Positions 62,937 to 64,000 of a DNA stretch of 64,000 bases are shown here, piece by piece; the first letter of the stretch is position 1, and each line of letters starts with the position of its first letter. The notes beneath the pieces were generated by a model that was not told the origin of the DNA, ran no database searches, and saw only the letters and a list, made by a program, of their open reading frames with translations. This stretch comes from Caenispirillum bisanense. GTDB lineage: Bacteria; Pseudomonadota; Alphaproteobacteria; Rhodospirillales; Rhodospirillaceae. The stretch spans positions 186,001 to 250,000 of the forward strand of contig NZ_OCNJ01000001.1 of the NCBI RefSeq assembly GCF_900230255.1. The letters run 5' to 3'. The translations under genes were made by a program, and so were the position numbers.

Positions 62937-64000
<1,064 letters not shown>

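Overview
The window is a dense, very GC-rich chromosomal segment of an alphaproteobacterium, most likely in or near the Rhodospirillales. The evidence is gene order and content: lptF-lptD-surA-pdxA-rsmA, fabD-fabG-acpP-fabF-mltG-yicC-gmk, rpsF-rpsR-rplI, groES-groEL behind a CIRCE element, IalB- and PaaX-family proteins, and CtaA-type haem A synthase. No rRNA, tRNA, prophage, transposase or CRISPR array was seen. This placement comes from recognising families by eye, not from a database search.

Layout. 1-7.2 kb: edge of a small unknown gene, a reverse-transsulfuration pair (CBS then cystathionine lyase), a ChvG/ChvI-like two-component pair, and glycine-zipper and lipoprotein envelope genes. 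7.4-9.6 kb: Nudix hydrolase, a perfect bidirectional terminator, and the rpsF-rpsR-rplI operon. 9.6-18.0 kb: fatty-acid synthesis cluster, MltG, YicC and guanylate kinase, interrupted by a minus-strand block of MntA-HepT toxin-antitoxin plus a short-chain dehydrogenase. 18-20.4 kb: ParDE-type module, glyoxalase-like protein, degenerate receiver protein. 20.5-27.5 kb: the outer-membrane biogenesis operon, with lptF but no lptG next to it. 27.7-32 kb: small unknown protein, CtaA, PrlF-YhaV module, GT2 glycosyltransferase and TVP38-type membrane protein. 32-34.2 kb: groESL. 34.3-41.9 kb: small membrane and secreted unknowns, a c-type-haem-motif GGDEF/EAL protein followed by a NarL-type regulator, IalB protein, BCCT transporter and a MarR/LdtR-like regulator. 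42-50.3 kb: glyoxalase-like protein, chemoreceptor and a complete peptide-type ABC importer.

50.4-62.9 kb looks like a catabolic neighbourhood. A MarR regulator is divergent from hmgA-fahA-maiA (homogentisate to fumarate plus acetoacetate). Then come a hemerythrin protein, a PaaX-family repressor divergent from a full branched-chain-type ABC importer (livK-H-M-G-F), and a metallo-beta-lactamase-fold protein. An AT-rich palindrome lies between the -35 and -10 of the hmg promoter. A closely related palindrome lies in the long leader of the liv-type operon, which suggests one regulator may control both. The window ends inside uvrB.

The best leads for something undescribed are the shared operator linking homogentisate catabolism to the ABC importer, the haem-motif c-di-GMP protein, the toxin-antitoxin pair translationally coupled to a dehydrogenase, a secreted protein made of two copies of an unknown ~58-residue unit, and paired REP-like palindromes. 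No single spectacular novel system such as a defence island or biosynthetic cluster is visible.
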